This document shows, one piece after another, positions 9,903-20,649 of a DNA stretch of 64,000 bases. The stretch comes from Euglena gracilis (lineage: Eukaryota; Euglenida; Euglenophyceae; Euglenales): NCBI GenBank assembly GCA_039621445.1, contig CP154955.1, positions 2,200,619 through 2,264,618 of the forward strand, written 5' to 3'. Positions within the stretch are counted from its first letter, which is position 1; every line of letters begins with the position of its first letter. Under the pieces are notes generated by a model. The model ran no database searches. It was given only the letters and a program-made list of their open reading frames with translations, and was not told the DNA's origin. The position numbers were made by a program, and so were the translations under genes.

Positions 9903-10498
9903 GTCGCCCTAGCAGGCCGACGGGGTGCTTGTTGCGGTTTTACCCAATTTGATCACCAGCTGGACTTCATCAGGCCAGCTGCCTTTTCCAGTCAGCCTCT
10001 GAGCTGGGTCTAAACAGCAATGACCCAATTTTGCAGAGCGTTTTTTATTTTTTTTTTAGTTTGGTGTTATCAGATGTTCAATTTTTCAAACGTTCAATTT
10101 TCTCTAAATTGTGTTTTGAAGGCCTTCTTTTTTTGGCATTTGTCCAATTTCAGTTCAGTCCAGCTCGGTGGCACCTGGGGTCCAGCTCCCCCCAAAGGGT
10201 TACTTTGCCACGCCCAAAATTCTTGCCCTAGCCCAGCAAACCCCGGTCTTCACGCGAACGTATTTTTTTTGAGGTTCAAAACCTGGCATTTTATCCCACC
10301 CCGCCAGCTCTGCATTTCAAATGATTCCCAAAGTACCGGCGCACAGCACAGGCGGGGACGGGGGGGGGGGCTCCCTTCCTGTGCTGGGCCGGCATGGGCG
10401 TCGGTATATACTTGTCCGCCTGTGGCGGCCGCTAATTACCAAACGTTTCGACCAACTCTTCCTCCCGGGCTCTGGCCCGCCCACCGGCCAACCCGCAG

Positions 10499-10672
10499 GC
10501 GGCGGTGGAGGAGGCCCGCACAATGCTCAGCAGCCCCAGCTGGCGGGGCCCCGCCGCCACGCTGGGCCGCCGAGGCAGTGGCCGGCGGTGGGCGGGCAGT
10601 GGGGGGGAGGGTTATCGCTGGACTCCAGCGGCGAGGGCGCATCCTAACAAAAAGGCGCACAAATTCAAATGA
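10499..10672 (+). CDS. terminal exon, gene B
   Basis: After AACCCGCAG the phase-0 frame reads AAVEEARTMLSSPSWRGPAA and ends basic (ARAHPNKKAHKFK) at TGA 10670-10672. A polyadenylation hexamer follows within ten bases. Two other frames are also open here because of the GC content. This one is favoured by the acceptor, composition and the downstream hexamer. Confidence 0.5.
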   Translation, partial: AAVEEARTMLSSPSWRGPAATLGRRGSGRRWAGSGGEGYRWTPAARAHPNKKAHKFK

Positions 10673-10678
10673 AACACA

Positions 10679-10684
10679 AATAAA
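10679..10684 (+). promoter_or_regulatory. AATAAA after gene B
   Basis: AATAAA seven bases after the stop codon, in an A-rich stretch. Consistent with the 3' end of gene B. Confidence 0.35.
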
Positions 10685-10876
10685 CACAAAAATGGAACTT
10701 CAAAATTCTGGGATCTGGAAAAAATTAAAATGCCAGAAACCATAATTCCTGTAATTCTGAGAGCACACTTGGGAGAGGTCGGAGGGAGAGGTCGGGCCTC
10801 CCTGGGGGGGGTCTGGCTGGCCGAGGTAGCTGGGTTGGTTTTTTTAACTGGGGGATTTTTTCCCTCTTCCGCGCAG

Positions 10877-10927
10877 GTTACCCGTCTTGTGGGTTTCGTA
10901 ATTGAAGGAAACATCATCTTCCTGGCA
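10877..10927 (+). CDS. internal exon, gene C (hydrophobic)
   Basis: 51 bases, 17 codons, phase 0 at both ends, between TTCCGCGCAG and the donor GTGAGC. Reads VTRLVGFVIEGNIIFLA, a beta or membrane-like stretch. Clean splice signals make it a good exon despite its size. Confidence 0.55.
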
Positions 10928-11308
10928 GTGAGCATTTCTCGGCTGGGTGCTAATTTTCCAGGAACACAGATTGTTTTCGTTTTTGTTTTTGTTTTTTTTG
11001 CATTCTGTCCATTTGATGTTTATAAAGCCAAGCTCAGGTGGTCAGGTTTTGGGTGGGCAGCACTATGCCACACCCCCCAGTGCCGAAAGGCACCGGTGGC
11101 CCAAAAACAGACATTTGCGTGGGCCGCTCCCCGCCTCACAGCACCATTCAACAAGGCACCCCCCCCCCCCGGGGGATAGGCAGTCCATTTTTCTGGCCAG
11201 CACAAACTTCTAATCCCCCCCGTCCCTGGGGCCTTCCCACACCCATTTCCCACCGGTAAAATTTCCACGTGAACAACGGGCAATATTGTGTGAGAAGAAA
11301 CATGGTTT

Positions 11309-11593
11309 GCTGACCTGCGGGCCACCTCCTCCGCCTGCTCCTTTGCCGACCGCCTGGACGCGACGCTGTCGATGCGCCGGACGCAGTCCACAGGCCCCCC
11401 TCCCCGCGCCGTCTCCCCCGCCCTTCTGCCCAAGCCACCGGCACGGACGCGTTCAACCCTTCCCTTTGCATGCATCTTTGGAATGCCTTCGGCACCTTGC
11501 CTCCATCGCGCAGTCTCCCTTTCAACCACAATTTCCTCTTTTCACCACGCCGAAAAACTGCATCCAACTCTCGTGATGAGACGACCGATTGGC
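11309..11593 (+). CDS. internal exon, gene C (Ser/Pro/Arg-rich; 5' end uncertain)
   Basis: Long open frame ending at a consensus GTGAGT donor (11594). Reads ADLRATSSACSFADRLDATL, then Pro/Arg-rich low complexity, and ends LHPTLVMRRPIG. The acceptor was not fixed; one candidate is the AG at 11293-11294. It looks like a disordered linker. Confidence 0.45.
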
Positions 11594-12133
11594 GTGAGTG
11601 AGGATCAAAAGTTCTTTCGGACCTGGGAGAAGGAGATTCCAGCCCCCACCACCCACCCCCCCGGGCTCAGGGGGGAACTTTTGTGGCCCAACCTCGACAA
11701 AAAATCTTTTCAGCGCAAATAGCAAACATGCCCACTTGGCCTGACCCCCAGCAGATTTCCCCATCCATCCCCCCCCGGGTCACCAACCTTAAAAAAAAAA
11801 AACTCTGGTGAAAATGTTTGCATGTCCTGTCCTGTGGCACTGGTAGCACGAAGGCTGCGACAAGCCCCCCCCCCTCACAATCAGAGATTGTTGGTCAGCT
11901 AATCTCCAGGAGTCTCATTCAACTGGGTGGGCTTCTTTCGTGACCCGATTCCCAGCTGTTCCCCGCCCCCCCCCCCTTTTTGCCCTTCCCACGGCCGTAC
12001 AGGAATCCCGGAAACCCTGTGGGTGTGGTGGTTGATCCCCCCCATCCCCATCCTAGTCCTGATGGGTGGGTCCGACCCCTCCACCAGGGCTTCCTGGACA
12101 GCCCTGCCCCTGCCTCACCAAGGACATGTTGGT

Positions 12134-12417
<284 letters not shown>

Positions 12418-12449
12418 ACTTCCAGCCCAAGTCTGACCCCCCGGGGGCT

Positions 12450-12600
12450 TGCCGGCCGGCCCACAAGCTGCTGCCCCTCAGCTGGGCTGCCACACAGACC
12501 TCCCCCGTCGCCCAGCGCCTGCACCAGCGCGGGGAGGGGAAGCCCGCTGCGGACGTCCGCCCAGCCTGCCCCCTGGCGCCGTGGGGGTGCACTGGCTGGT
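12450..12600 (+). CDS. possible exon, gene C
   Basis: GC-rich frame AATQTSPVAQRLHQRGEGKP, then PAADVRPACPLAPW, directly after the CA repeat. A CTCAG acceptor lies near 12480. Two frames are open and the donor is not resolved, so this is a weak call. Confidence 0.25.
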
Positions 12601-12809
12601 TCGGTGGGGGCCGAGGCACAAAAAAAATTGCAACACCACGGTCAATGCAAGGCTGGAACTCAAACCTGGACGGATCTTGACATTTTTTGAACTGTCGAAC
12701 TTCTCGAAAAATTTGGGAAATCCTAGAAATCTTGAAAAATCTCGAGGGGGCTGTCAAGCAAAAAATGCCATAAAATTCTTAAAAGGTTTGGGGGGGGGGG
12801 GTTCGAGTT

Positions 12810-13215
12810 GGCCACTTTTGGCTATTTTTAGCCTCTTTTGTCCATTTGGTCATTTTTGGCCATTCCAGTCCAATTTTGGTCATTTTTGGTCATTTTTGGC
12901 AACTATTGGCCTTACTTTTGGCAACATTGGCAATTTTTTTTTGCCATTTCTGGCCATTTTTGGGCATTTTTGGCCCGTTTTGGCGACATTTGGCCATTTT
13001 TGGCCAATTTGGCAACCATTTGCTGCTTCTGGCTCCTTCTGGCTGCTGCTGGCTGCTGTTGGCAGCTTTTCACTATTTTCGACTTCCTTTTGGTCGCTTT
13101 TGGCCACCTTTTTTTCCCCTTCTTTTGACAGTTTTGTTAACGATTGGCCTTTTGGACCACATTTTTGGCCCATTTTGGCCATTTTTTTTTTTGCCATTTT
13201 CATCATTTTTTTGGC
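12810..13215. repeat. degenerate TTTTTGGCCA decamer array
   Basis: About 400 bases of imperfect repeats with the self-complementary core GGCC every 9-12 bases, in a T-rich background. The predicted Phe/Trp-rich frames are by-products. Confidence 0.8.
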
Positions 13216-14369
13216 AAAATCTTGAAAAATCTCGATTTCTCGACAATCTTGAGAGGGGGGTCCAGAATCTTGATTTTCTCAGCCCCCCCCCAAAAGTCAA
13301 GATCAAGGCCCAACCTTGGTCAATAAATCTCTGGCTCTTTCTGAAAACTCAGCCACCCCTGGCTGCATTCGCCATTGACAAAACCCTTCACCAACAGGAT
13401 CGGACCTGGTGGTATGATTCTGCATCCCTTGCTGAACATTTTTGGGGCTTTGGGGGGATTGACATATTTGAGTACTGAGAGAGATTCAAATTTTCAAATT
13501 GGAAATTTCCATTTTCCTCCAAATCATTCGGCCATTCTTCAAAAGAATTTCCCAATGTTTGACAAACAGCTTTGGGGAGGGCTGCATTGGAGATACACTT
13601 TTGGCACGGGTACCATGGCAGGTGGACACCGTATTTGCAGTTGTTTGGGGGAGGTGGGCTGCGGGTAAGCCGCGTTCATGCCCCGGGTCATCCCCGGCGG
13701 GATTCAACGCACGCTTGGCTATGGCTCGCCGTGATCTCACCGCTCCACTTGCCACACACACCCATTCACACGGATGCCGAACCACCACAATGTATCCCTC
13801 ATTATCCATCAATATTGCCCGATCCTTCCCCCCCCCCCGGAGTCGCTAGACAGCCTCCGTATCTCAATATATTGTGTGTCCCTGTGGCTCCTGCAGCCCT
13901 GCAAACCCACACATTCGTGTATGTATGTTCGTTGTCCGATCCCCTCCCCTCAATGACTCTGACCCTTTGTCCCCATCCAACGTCAATTTGCACCACCAGT
14001 TCTTTGGATGTTGCAAACCTTCTATGCACGGAAGTGGTGAAGAAAAGTTAGCAACACAGTGTTAAACGTGCACTGTTTGTCAAATCTTGGGAAGTTTTCA
14101 AACCTACCCGAATGGTTGGAATCGAAGGCATTTGTGAATTTGCTGCCAAAGCAGAGTACAGGTACAATGGACACTGGCGGGTTTCTGGTCAAATTTTTTT
14201 TTGTCGCACAAGCATAAAGTTACCAATTGTTCCTATTGTCTTCATGTTTGTCGTCGTGGCTGAAAGCGACAATCCAAAAATGGGTTATTGCCAGAGACTG
14301 GGAGGGTGTGGCAGTATATTAAGCCTGTACATATCTGTATTTCCATGTCAATTTGCATCCACCACACAG

Positions 14370-14396
14370 GATCATGATCAGGTGCTTCTTGATTTG
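14370..14396 (+). CDS. micro-exon, gene C
   Basis: 27 bases, 9 codons (DHDQVLLDL), phase 0 at both ends, between ACCACACAG and the donor GTGAGG. The short length makes chance occurrence possible. Strong signals at both ends support it. Confidence 0.4.
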
Positions 14397-14540
14397 GTGA
14401 GGCACGAATCCTCGGCCTCAACCTTCAACCCCAGTCCACCCTTTCTTGTGGTGATAGGGGATGGTTCATCTGTGTTTTGTAGACCTGAATTTTTGTGCTT
14501 TTTCAGGCCTATTTGTTTAGCAGCATTTTTTGTCCCTCAG

Positions 14541-14640
14541 GATGACTTCCACCCTGGCTGGAACGTTGGGAACTCTCGGCAACTTTTGGAACTAACTCTA
14601 ACAATATCATCTCCTGCTTTGGTTGGGGTTTTCGGAAGCC
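14541..14640 (+). CDS. possible internal exon, gene C (3' end unresolved)
   Basis: After GTCCCTCAG the frame reads DDFHPGWNVGNSRQLLELTL and stays open. No clear donor was chosen. Plausible as coding because of the acceptor and residue composition. Confidence 0.3.
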
Positions 14641-14823
14641 AGAGCCCCCTGCTCCGGGGGAGAGGGGTCCCATCAGCCACCAGCACCATTTTTTTCCAGC
14701 CACAGCTCCCAGCTGGGTTGTGGACCCCCCCCCCCCCCTGCGGGTCCTTGAGGTCCTCAAATAAAACCCCTGATTGGTGCATCATGGCCTGTGGCGCGGA
14801 TGCCCACGTGCTTGTTTATCCAG

Positions 14824-14925
14824 GCCATGCCAGCCAGCCAACTCGTGACCATCGATGTGGCACACCTGGTCAAGGAGTTCCGCCGACAGTGCTGCGAGAA
14901 GCACAAGGGCTTCGAGACCCGCATG
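14824..14925 (+). CDS. internal exon, gene C
   Basis: 102 bases, 34 codons, phase 0 at both ends, between TTTATCCAG and GTGTGT. Reads AMPASQLVTIDVAHLVKEFR then RQCCEKHKGFETRM. Helical and charged, with two adjacent cysteines. It joins in phase to the terminal exon at 15371. Confidence 0.65.
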
Positions 14926-15063
14926 GTGTGTTTGGCCATCCTCTTGGTGGACGGTGGATGGCGGGTACCACTGGGGGTGGATAACTATATTTTGCTTCAG
15001 GAACCCATTGACATTGCCAATTTTTGAAGAAAATCAGGCTGAGTCAAAATCAGCGGATTTTAA

Positions 15064-15182
15064 ACATATATGTATGTATGTATGTGTATGCATGTATGTA
15101 TGTATGTATGTATGTATGTATGTACATTTACATATAAATACACACAAATACACATACACACACACATGTGTGTGTGTGTGTC
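15064..15182. repeat. ATGT/CA/TG microsatellite cluster
   Basis: Tandem TATG units (15065-15125), then CACA and TGTG units, forming near-complementary arms around 15140-15180. It lies within the intron between the last two exons of gene C. Confidence 0.85.
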
Positions 15183-15370
15183 TATGGTATTTTGTGTTTA
15201 ATTATTTTTATTTCTTTGAACGTCAAAATGCTTTGTGGGCCATTGGTGAAGGAACTCCAAAATCAGAAGCCCCCCCCCCCAATGTGACCTGCCTGAGAAT
15301 GAGGCAATGGAGCCAAGGCCTGAGCTTTTGTCCCTCGCAGCCGTTCTTTGTTTGTTGAAACCTTCCTCAG

Positions 15371-15463
15371 GTCCTCCGCGGGCTCCAGGAGTTCAACGCC
15401 CTCGCCACAGTGCTGAACACTCACCTCCTACCGGTGATCAATGAGCAGGCCTGTGCTGAATGA
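15371..15463 (+). CDS. terminal exon, gene C
   Basis: 93 bases from CTTCCTCAG to TGA. Reads VLRGLQEFNALATVLNTHLL then PVINEQACAE. Phase 0, matching 14824-14925, so the C-terminus of gene C has two helical segments. No recognised family. Confidence 0.65.
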   Translation, partial: VLRGLQEFNALATVLNTHLLPVINEQACAE

Positions 15464-15542
15464 CCCCATGAGTGGTGGGTGGGGGGCTACCCCAGGCCTG
15501 CAATTTTTCATTCTCAGCTTGGCAACCGGCTTTTTTCAGTAA

Positions 15543-15934
15543 CCCCCCCCCCAAATATAACCCCCCCCCCGGTTTTATGTTTGGGCGGAAATTTCAAGAC
15601 CCCGAGGGGGGGTTTTATATTTGGGGGGGTTATATTCGGTTGGGAAAATCAACTTCCTGCCGGGATCCAGTAGTCATTTTTTCGGTCCAAAATCACAAAT
15701 ACGCCTACCTTCGGGGTCAAAAAATTTCAGTTTTCGGGCAAAGGAACAATTTTCACATGTTTTTGGTAAAAAGTGCTCCAAAATCTGCCAAAAATCACAA
15801 TTTCGGGGGAGATTTTGTCGAAAAGTTTCGCGCCGGAGGGGGGGGGTTATATTCGGGCGGGATTTCACGGTCCTCAGGGGGGGGTTTATATTTGGGGGGG
15901 TTTTGTATTGGGGGGGGGGTATATTTGGGGGGGG
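15543..15934. mobile_element. C-run/G-run repeat with inverted ends, copy 2
   Basis: 392 bases opening with a C run plus AAATATAA and ending TATATTT plus a G run. TAA lies on both sides (15540-15542, 15935-15937), a possible 3-base target duplication as in PIF/Harbinger-type elements. Related to 6650-7025. Confidence 0.55.
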
Positions 15935-16700
15935 TAAGTAGATGGTGTTGGTGTCTGTTGTTTGCAAAATGTCTTCGACTTGCCTGCCGTCATTTACAGT
16001 TTGTGAACTTTTCGTTCCTGCTTTTTTATTTTGTGATTGTCTCCCAAAAAGGTTCGTCGCTTCAAGGAATGCCCATTTTCAATGCATTGAAAAAGCTAAA
16101 ATGGCCCAAAAATCCAAAAAAATGTCCAGTCCAAGTTAAACAATTTGAGGGTGTATATTTTTTTGGTCTCAGCATTGGTGCATTGTTGCTGTTGTCGCTC
16201 CCGAAGGGTCTTTGTGGGGGGGACTCTCGGCAGTTTTAACGGATCACAGACGGGTTTCGCCGCAGGGCTGCCCCTGAGGTGGCTGGTGCGCTCGTAGAGG
16301 CTGTGCAGGTGTGGAACGGGCGGGTGCAACCCCGTTCAGATCACTGAAGTGTCACGCCGGCCCAGCACAGCGTCCACACCGCCTTGAGCACCCCAGCCGG
16401 TGCGCTCCAGCAGGGGTTTTGGCACTGGAAGGCAACAGAAGATATGGAGGTCATGGGATGGGGCACAGTGGAATTTTTGAAACATACCTGGAATGAACGG
16501 GTTAGACCTTTCAGATGGGGCTGCCCCAAAGTAATTTGCCACGTTGGGCTTCATGGACATGAGGTTTTTTGCCTCACGAGGCTTCATAATCATGGGGTAA
16601 TCTACCTGGGAAACAAGAGTGCGTACCTTTTGAAAACCCTTCAGCAAGGCGCCTGGAAACCGCAGCAACCATGAGGGGGCTTATATTGGTTGTACTCCAG

Positions 16701-16771
16701 GCGCCTTTGGCCTGACCCTCAAATATCTTGGGAAGAAGCTCAAGATCGGCGGTACAGGCTGGGATGTTGAG
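16701..16771 (+). CDS. internal exon, gene D
   Basis: 71 bases between TGTACTCCAG and GTGAAG. After two bases the frame reads AFGLTLKYLGKKLKIGGTGW then DVE, ending in phase 0 as needed by the exon at 17196. Basic and glycine-containing. Family not recognised. Confidence 0.5.
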
Positions 16772-17195
16772 GTGAAGGTTTGCGGAATTTTCCCCAAAGG
16801 TGCCTTGGGCCGGGGTGTTAATTGAGTGTTGGTTTTGTACAGGGGAAGGGGAGGCCGGGAGGGTCCGGCCTCCCTGGGGGGGTCTAGACCACTCCCCTTC
16901 CGGGGGAGGTCCCTTGATCCCCCCTTTTGAGGCTGGGTCAAGGGACTCCTTGGAACCAATTTTTATTCCTTCCCCTTGCTTTGCACTGGATAATTTATGT
17001 TTTTATTATCTGTTTTTTTTTGTGAATTTGCTGAAAAATGGCCTGGAAATGCTATTTCTGAACATTTTTTGTCCCACAAAAATATTCTCGGCGCTTCGCG
17101 CCGTCCCCCCCCACCCCCAGGTAGAAGGAGCTCGACCCCTCCCCCTCCCCCAAGGGGCCTAAGGGGAGCATGAGGTCCTGACCCCCCCCTCGCAG

Positions 17196-17369
17196 TTGAT
17201 ACCCTGCCCGAGGCCTGTTTTTGGGCCAACACATCTCGGGCAGTTAGTTAATGGGGGCGGTTGGCTGCAAACGAACACCCGCCCGGCGGGGAAGACGAAG
17301 GCGGTGCTGGAGGAGGTGTGGCGGTGCGCGGCCACAGTGTGCCGCATCGGGGGCAAACCACTGCTTGGG
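17196..17369 (+). CDS. exon, gene D, left part of an exon split by an introner
   Basis: 174 bases, 58 codons, phase 0, from TCGCAG to the donor GTATGT inside the element. The best protein-like part is TKAVLEEVWRCAATVCRIGG (from about 17293); the first codons could be intronic if a later AG is used. The last 16 bases (17354-17369) come from the element, not from the ancestral exon. Confidence 0.5.
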
Positions 17370-17469
17370 GTATGTCTGACCCCACTCCCTGGAAGTGGCT
17401 GACTGGTTTTTGAAAAGTAGCCGACTGGAATTGACCCCCCCCCCCCGGGAGTTGGCAAGCAATGGTGTG
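17354..17469 (+). mobile_element. hAT-like MITE forming an intron (candidate introner)
   Basis: 116 bases flanked by a perfect 8-base duplication ATCGGGGG (17346-17353 and 17470-17477). The terminal inverted repeats are CAAACCACTGCTTG and CACACCATTGCTTG (12 of 14). The left end carries the donor (GGG then GTATGT). The right end carries a C run, CGGGAG, then the acceptor. The intron is 17370-17451. Exonised element sequence plus one duplication is 16+18+8 = 42 bases, so the frame is kept. The interior matches the element at 2079-2416 (GTNTGTCYGACCCC, GACTGGTTTTTG). Confidence 0.85.
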
Positions 17470-17560
17470 ATCGGGGGCCTGGCTGTGGGGGCGGCGCTGC
17501 TGCCGCCGTTTGTGGAGGCGCTGCTGGAGATGGCGGAGTGGCACTACGGGTGCCTGAAGG
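17452..17560 (+). CDS. exon, gene D, right part of the split exon (membrane-like)
   Basis: After CGGGAG the frame continues in phase 0: LASNGVIGGLAVGAALLPPF, then VEALLEMAEWHYGCLK. The segment GLAVGAALLPPFVEALLEMA is a plausible membrane or buried helix. The first 18 bases derive from the element. The ancestral protein would read CRIGGLAVGAALL without it. GTGTGG at 17561 is the likely donor. Confidence 0.55.
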
Positions 17561-17745
17561 GTGTGGCGGCCGCCCCTTCTTATGCCGCATCTTTTCGGAC
17601 ATTTTTGGCCTTTACCCATCAGATTATCGCTGCTTTTTTTAACCTGATATATTTCTTTAATTATGCCGTCAATTTTCTGTGTAATTGTGGTGCTAACTCC
17701 CGCATGATAATGTCCAGTATTGTGCACTCATCAACACAAAAGGTT

Positions 17746-20648
17746 CTTAGGCGGCGCATCTCGCATTTAAGGTATTTTTTTGGTCGGTGTGCGCATTTTC
17801 GCACACCGACCAAAAAGCACTTTGGTCGAGCGCCGGCGTTACAAGGGGTGAGAGGGAGAGGCAACAGGATTGGACATTGGGGCGATTTCTCTTTTTTTTG
17901 GCACCGGCTCTCCCAGGGATTACGTGTTTTTTTTTGCTGTTTTTTTTTTGAGGTCGGAATGACACGAAAACCCCCGGACCTATCCCCCCCAAAGTGAAAA
18001 AAAAACACCGACAAAAGCACGAGAACCCCGGTACCGCCTCCCCACTTTTTGTGCGTTGTGGCTCCCCTCGCCGGTTGTTGGCGGTCCAATCACACCGTCG
18101 GCCAGGGACGCAGAAAGGAAGGCATGCCTGGGGATTCTCTGAAGTCTGACCCGTGGAAGATGGAGGGAAAGTCGTTTGAAAGGGGAGGGAAGGATCGCGA
18201 GTCCCACCCAACTTTCAGTGGGGATGCGTCCGGCCAAATTGTGTCGTGATGAAACGGGAGAGGGGATCACACAAATTTCACTGGAGTGATTTATTACAGC
18301 CATGTTTACAGCACAGAAAGAAATGTCGATGTACGCAATTTCGCACATCGGCCATTCTACGGTTCCCCGGAAGAACGGCCACAAATACGGCTGAAAACGG
18401 TGCGACAAATATCATGAGTTTTGGACAGAAGATGAGGTCAGTTTGTGCAAATGCGCACACCGACAACGTGTGCGCATTTGCACAAACCTAATGTCCATTT
18501 GTGCAAAGGGATGCGATCAAGTATCACGGCACATGAACAGGCCCGCTGCCCTGAGCCTTTTTAAACAACAATTACTGGAAGACTGGAAGACCTTACGAGG
18601 CATCCTTGCACTGAAAACAGACAGAAACACATTGAAGAAACACATTATCAAAAAAAAAGTCGGAAAAAATGTGGTTGGTTTGCGCAAATGTGCACATGGT
18701 CGGTGTTTGCACATTTTCAAACACCGACCATGTGCGTAAAGATGGACGTCGTCGGAGTACAAAATGGGCACACCATGACGACGTGCGCATTTGCGCACGA
18801 CCACGATCGCAATTTCAGACAGAACCCATCAAACACGACCCCAAACACCACCTGCAATGGCTCCTTCGGTGCGCAATTTACTCAGCTGCCACATGCTCGC
18901 CTCAACCATGAGGCTTTTTTCAGGGCCGATTCTGGCCCAGTGACAGGTCCAGGTCCATGTGGAGACCGTAGACCCCAGCACGTCGTGGCACACGTGCAAC
19001 GGCGCCTCTTGGGCAAGGGGTGGCCCTCGAAAATACCCGCCACTTGCCCCCTGGCTTGCATTTTGCTACACCAGTCACACCAGGTGATGATAGGTGGTTG
19101 CATATAAGCATCCACAAGGCCGTCATCAACCCCCCAGTTGAGCAGCAGCCACCGAGGTGGCATTGTTCTCCCCTACAACTGGGACGGCAGACTGGGGAGC
19201 GGGGAAACTGTTGGTCCATGGAACAATGGAAAATCGGAGCATCTTAAATGTGACCATAAAACTCATCGTTTTGGAGGGAGAGAATATTTAATGTTTACAT
19301 GCGTGAAAGTAATGGGACTCAACCCTGATATTGTGCACAAAAGTGGTACGTTGCCTGTTTTCTGAGGAAAAAATGAGGCATCATTGTGGCAAAAGGAAAA
19401 GCAATTCCTTGCCGAGGAAATAGGAAGGTCACAGACACGCAAAATTTGATATTCTGGGAGTTGTTATTTTTTAACAACAGTGTCCCGCAATCACGGGGGG
19501 TTACACGTCACAAGTTCCTCCTGCGCAACTTCCAAACCGATGACGCGAAAATGATCGGTTGAACGGGTTGGATATAAGATATGCAAACTTGCCCTTGGAG
19601 AGGATAAAGTTCCTCCTGTCATATACTGTGTTCTACTGCACGTTTTGAAAACCAGAAATTCGTCACCACCACACAATGGTTTCAAAAGTTTTGCACTCGC
19701 AATGGTCGGTGTGCAAATGCGCACATCAACTGTTAAGGATGAAGAGCATTCCATAATACGGAGGTCAAACAGAGACACATTTACAAACCCCCGTTCTTTG
19801 TCGCACATTGCAAACGGTATGCATTCAAAATCTTTGTGTCGACCTTTCTAGCTCCAAGAAAAGGCAGGTGTTGTGCTTCATGTGGTGCTATAAAAAATGT
19901 GGAGTATATTCCCCAAATTTCAAGTGCTTGGTGTGCGCAAATGCGCACACCAACCATTCACATCTTTGCGCACTTCAGCCACATGTGTATTTTGTGTAAG
20001 TGGTCGGTGTGCGCATTTGCACACATCGACCATTTATTTGTTGTATGTGGTTGGTGTGCGCATTTGCGCACATTGACCATCGACAATCGCACACGACATC
20101 AATGTGCGCAAATGCGCGCACCAATCCCTTACACAAAATACACATGTGGTTGATGTGCACAAATGCGCACATCGACCCTCATTTCATAAATTTGTCACGT
20201 CAGTGTCCCATCACCAGACACACATTTCGGTCGATAGCAGCAGAGTTCTGGAAAGTTTTTTATGCCGCAATCGTCGCCTAATTTACCTGCACAACCCCAT
20301 TGTCCAAATGGTGGAAAGCCGGTCTCCCTTCAAACAGGTGCGCATCACCCAGTAATTACAGACAGCAGGGACACACCAAAAACCATCGACGCAACAGACA
20401 GGGTGTACAACCCACCTGTTTCACAGACCACAACGTCAATCTGTCGCTCCAGACGTATCAGACAGCTCATTAGGATGATTGTTTGAGACCTTTGTGTTTC
20501 CTAACTTGTTTTGTGAGGTGTGCACTTTACGTATGGCTGTTTCACCAGGTGCATTCGGCGGTTCAAGGATTTTATAAAAAATGTCGATTTGCGCAATTGC
20601 TCGCACCGACAAAGAAAAAACACTTAAGTGCGAGATGCGCCGCCTAAG
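17746..20648. mobile_element. 2.9-kb element with terminal inverted repeats and an internal palindrome array
   Basis: The terminal inverted repeats start CTTAGGCGGCGCATCTCG and match over about 26 bases with one mismatch. Inside are at least 12 short palindromes sharing the arm GGTCGGTGTGCGCA and a 2-8-base loop. They lie at 17777-17816, 18327-18350, 18441-18487, 18692-18735, 18782-18799, 19703-19730, 19928-19953, 20001-20032, 20048-20079, 20099-20124, 20148-20177 and 20583-20610. No transposase frame was seen, so it is probably non-autonomous. No clear target duplication. It lies in an intron of gene D. Confidence 0.75.
18441..18487. repeat. perfect 20-base-arm palindrome within the element
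   Basis: Arms 18441-18460 and 18468-18487 are exact complements around a 7-base loop. It is the longest perfect arm in the array and combines two GTGCGCA-type cores. Confidence 0.85.
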
Positions 20649-20649
20649 A

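Noticed and set aside
1-10672. Naming the first genes as ciliary (ASH-domain or coiled-coil) proteins
   Set aside because: The resemblance is only in general strand and coil patterns. I could not match any family by sequence.
14112-14984. 290-codon + frame
   Set aside because: It spans micro-exons and introns with clear AG/GT signals inside. I kept only the exon-like parts.
20001-20177. Spaced palindromes as a CRISPR array
   Set aside because: Repeat units differ in sequence and spacing, the spacers are not of uniform length, and the setting is eukaryotic.
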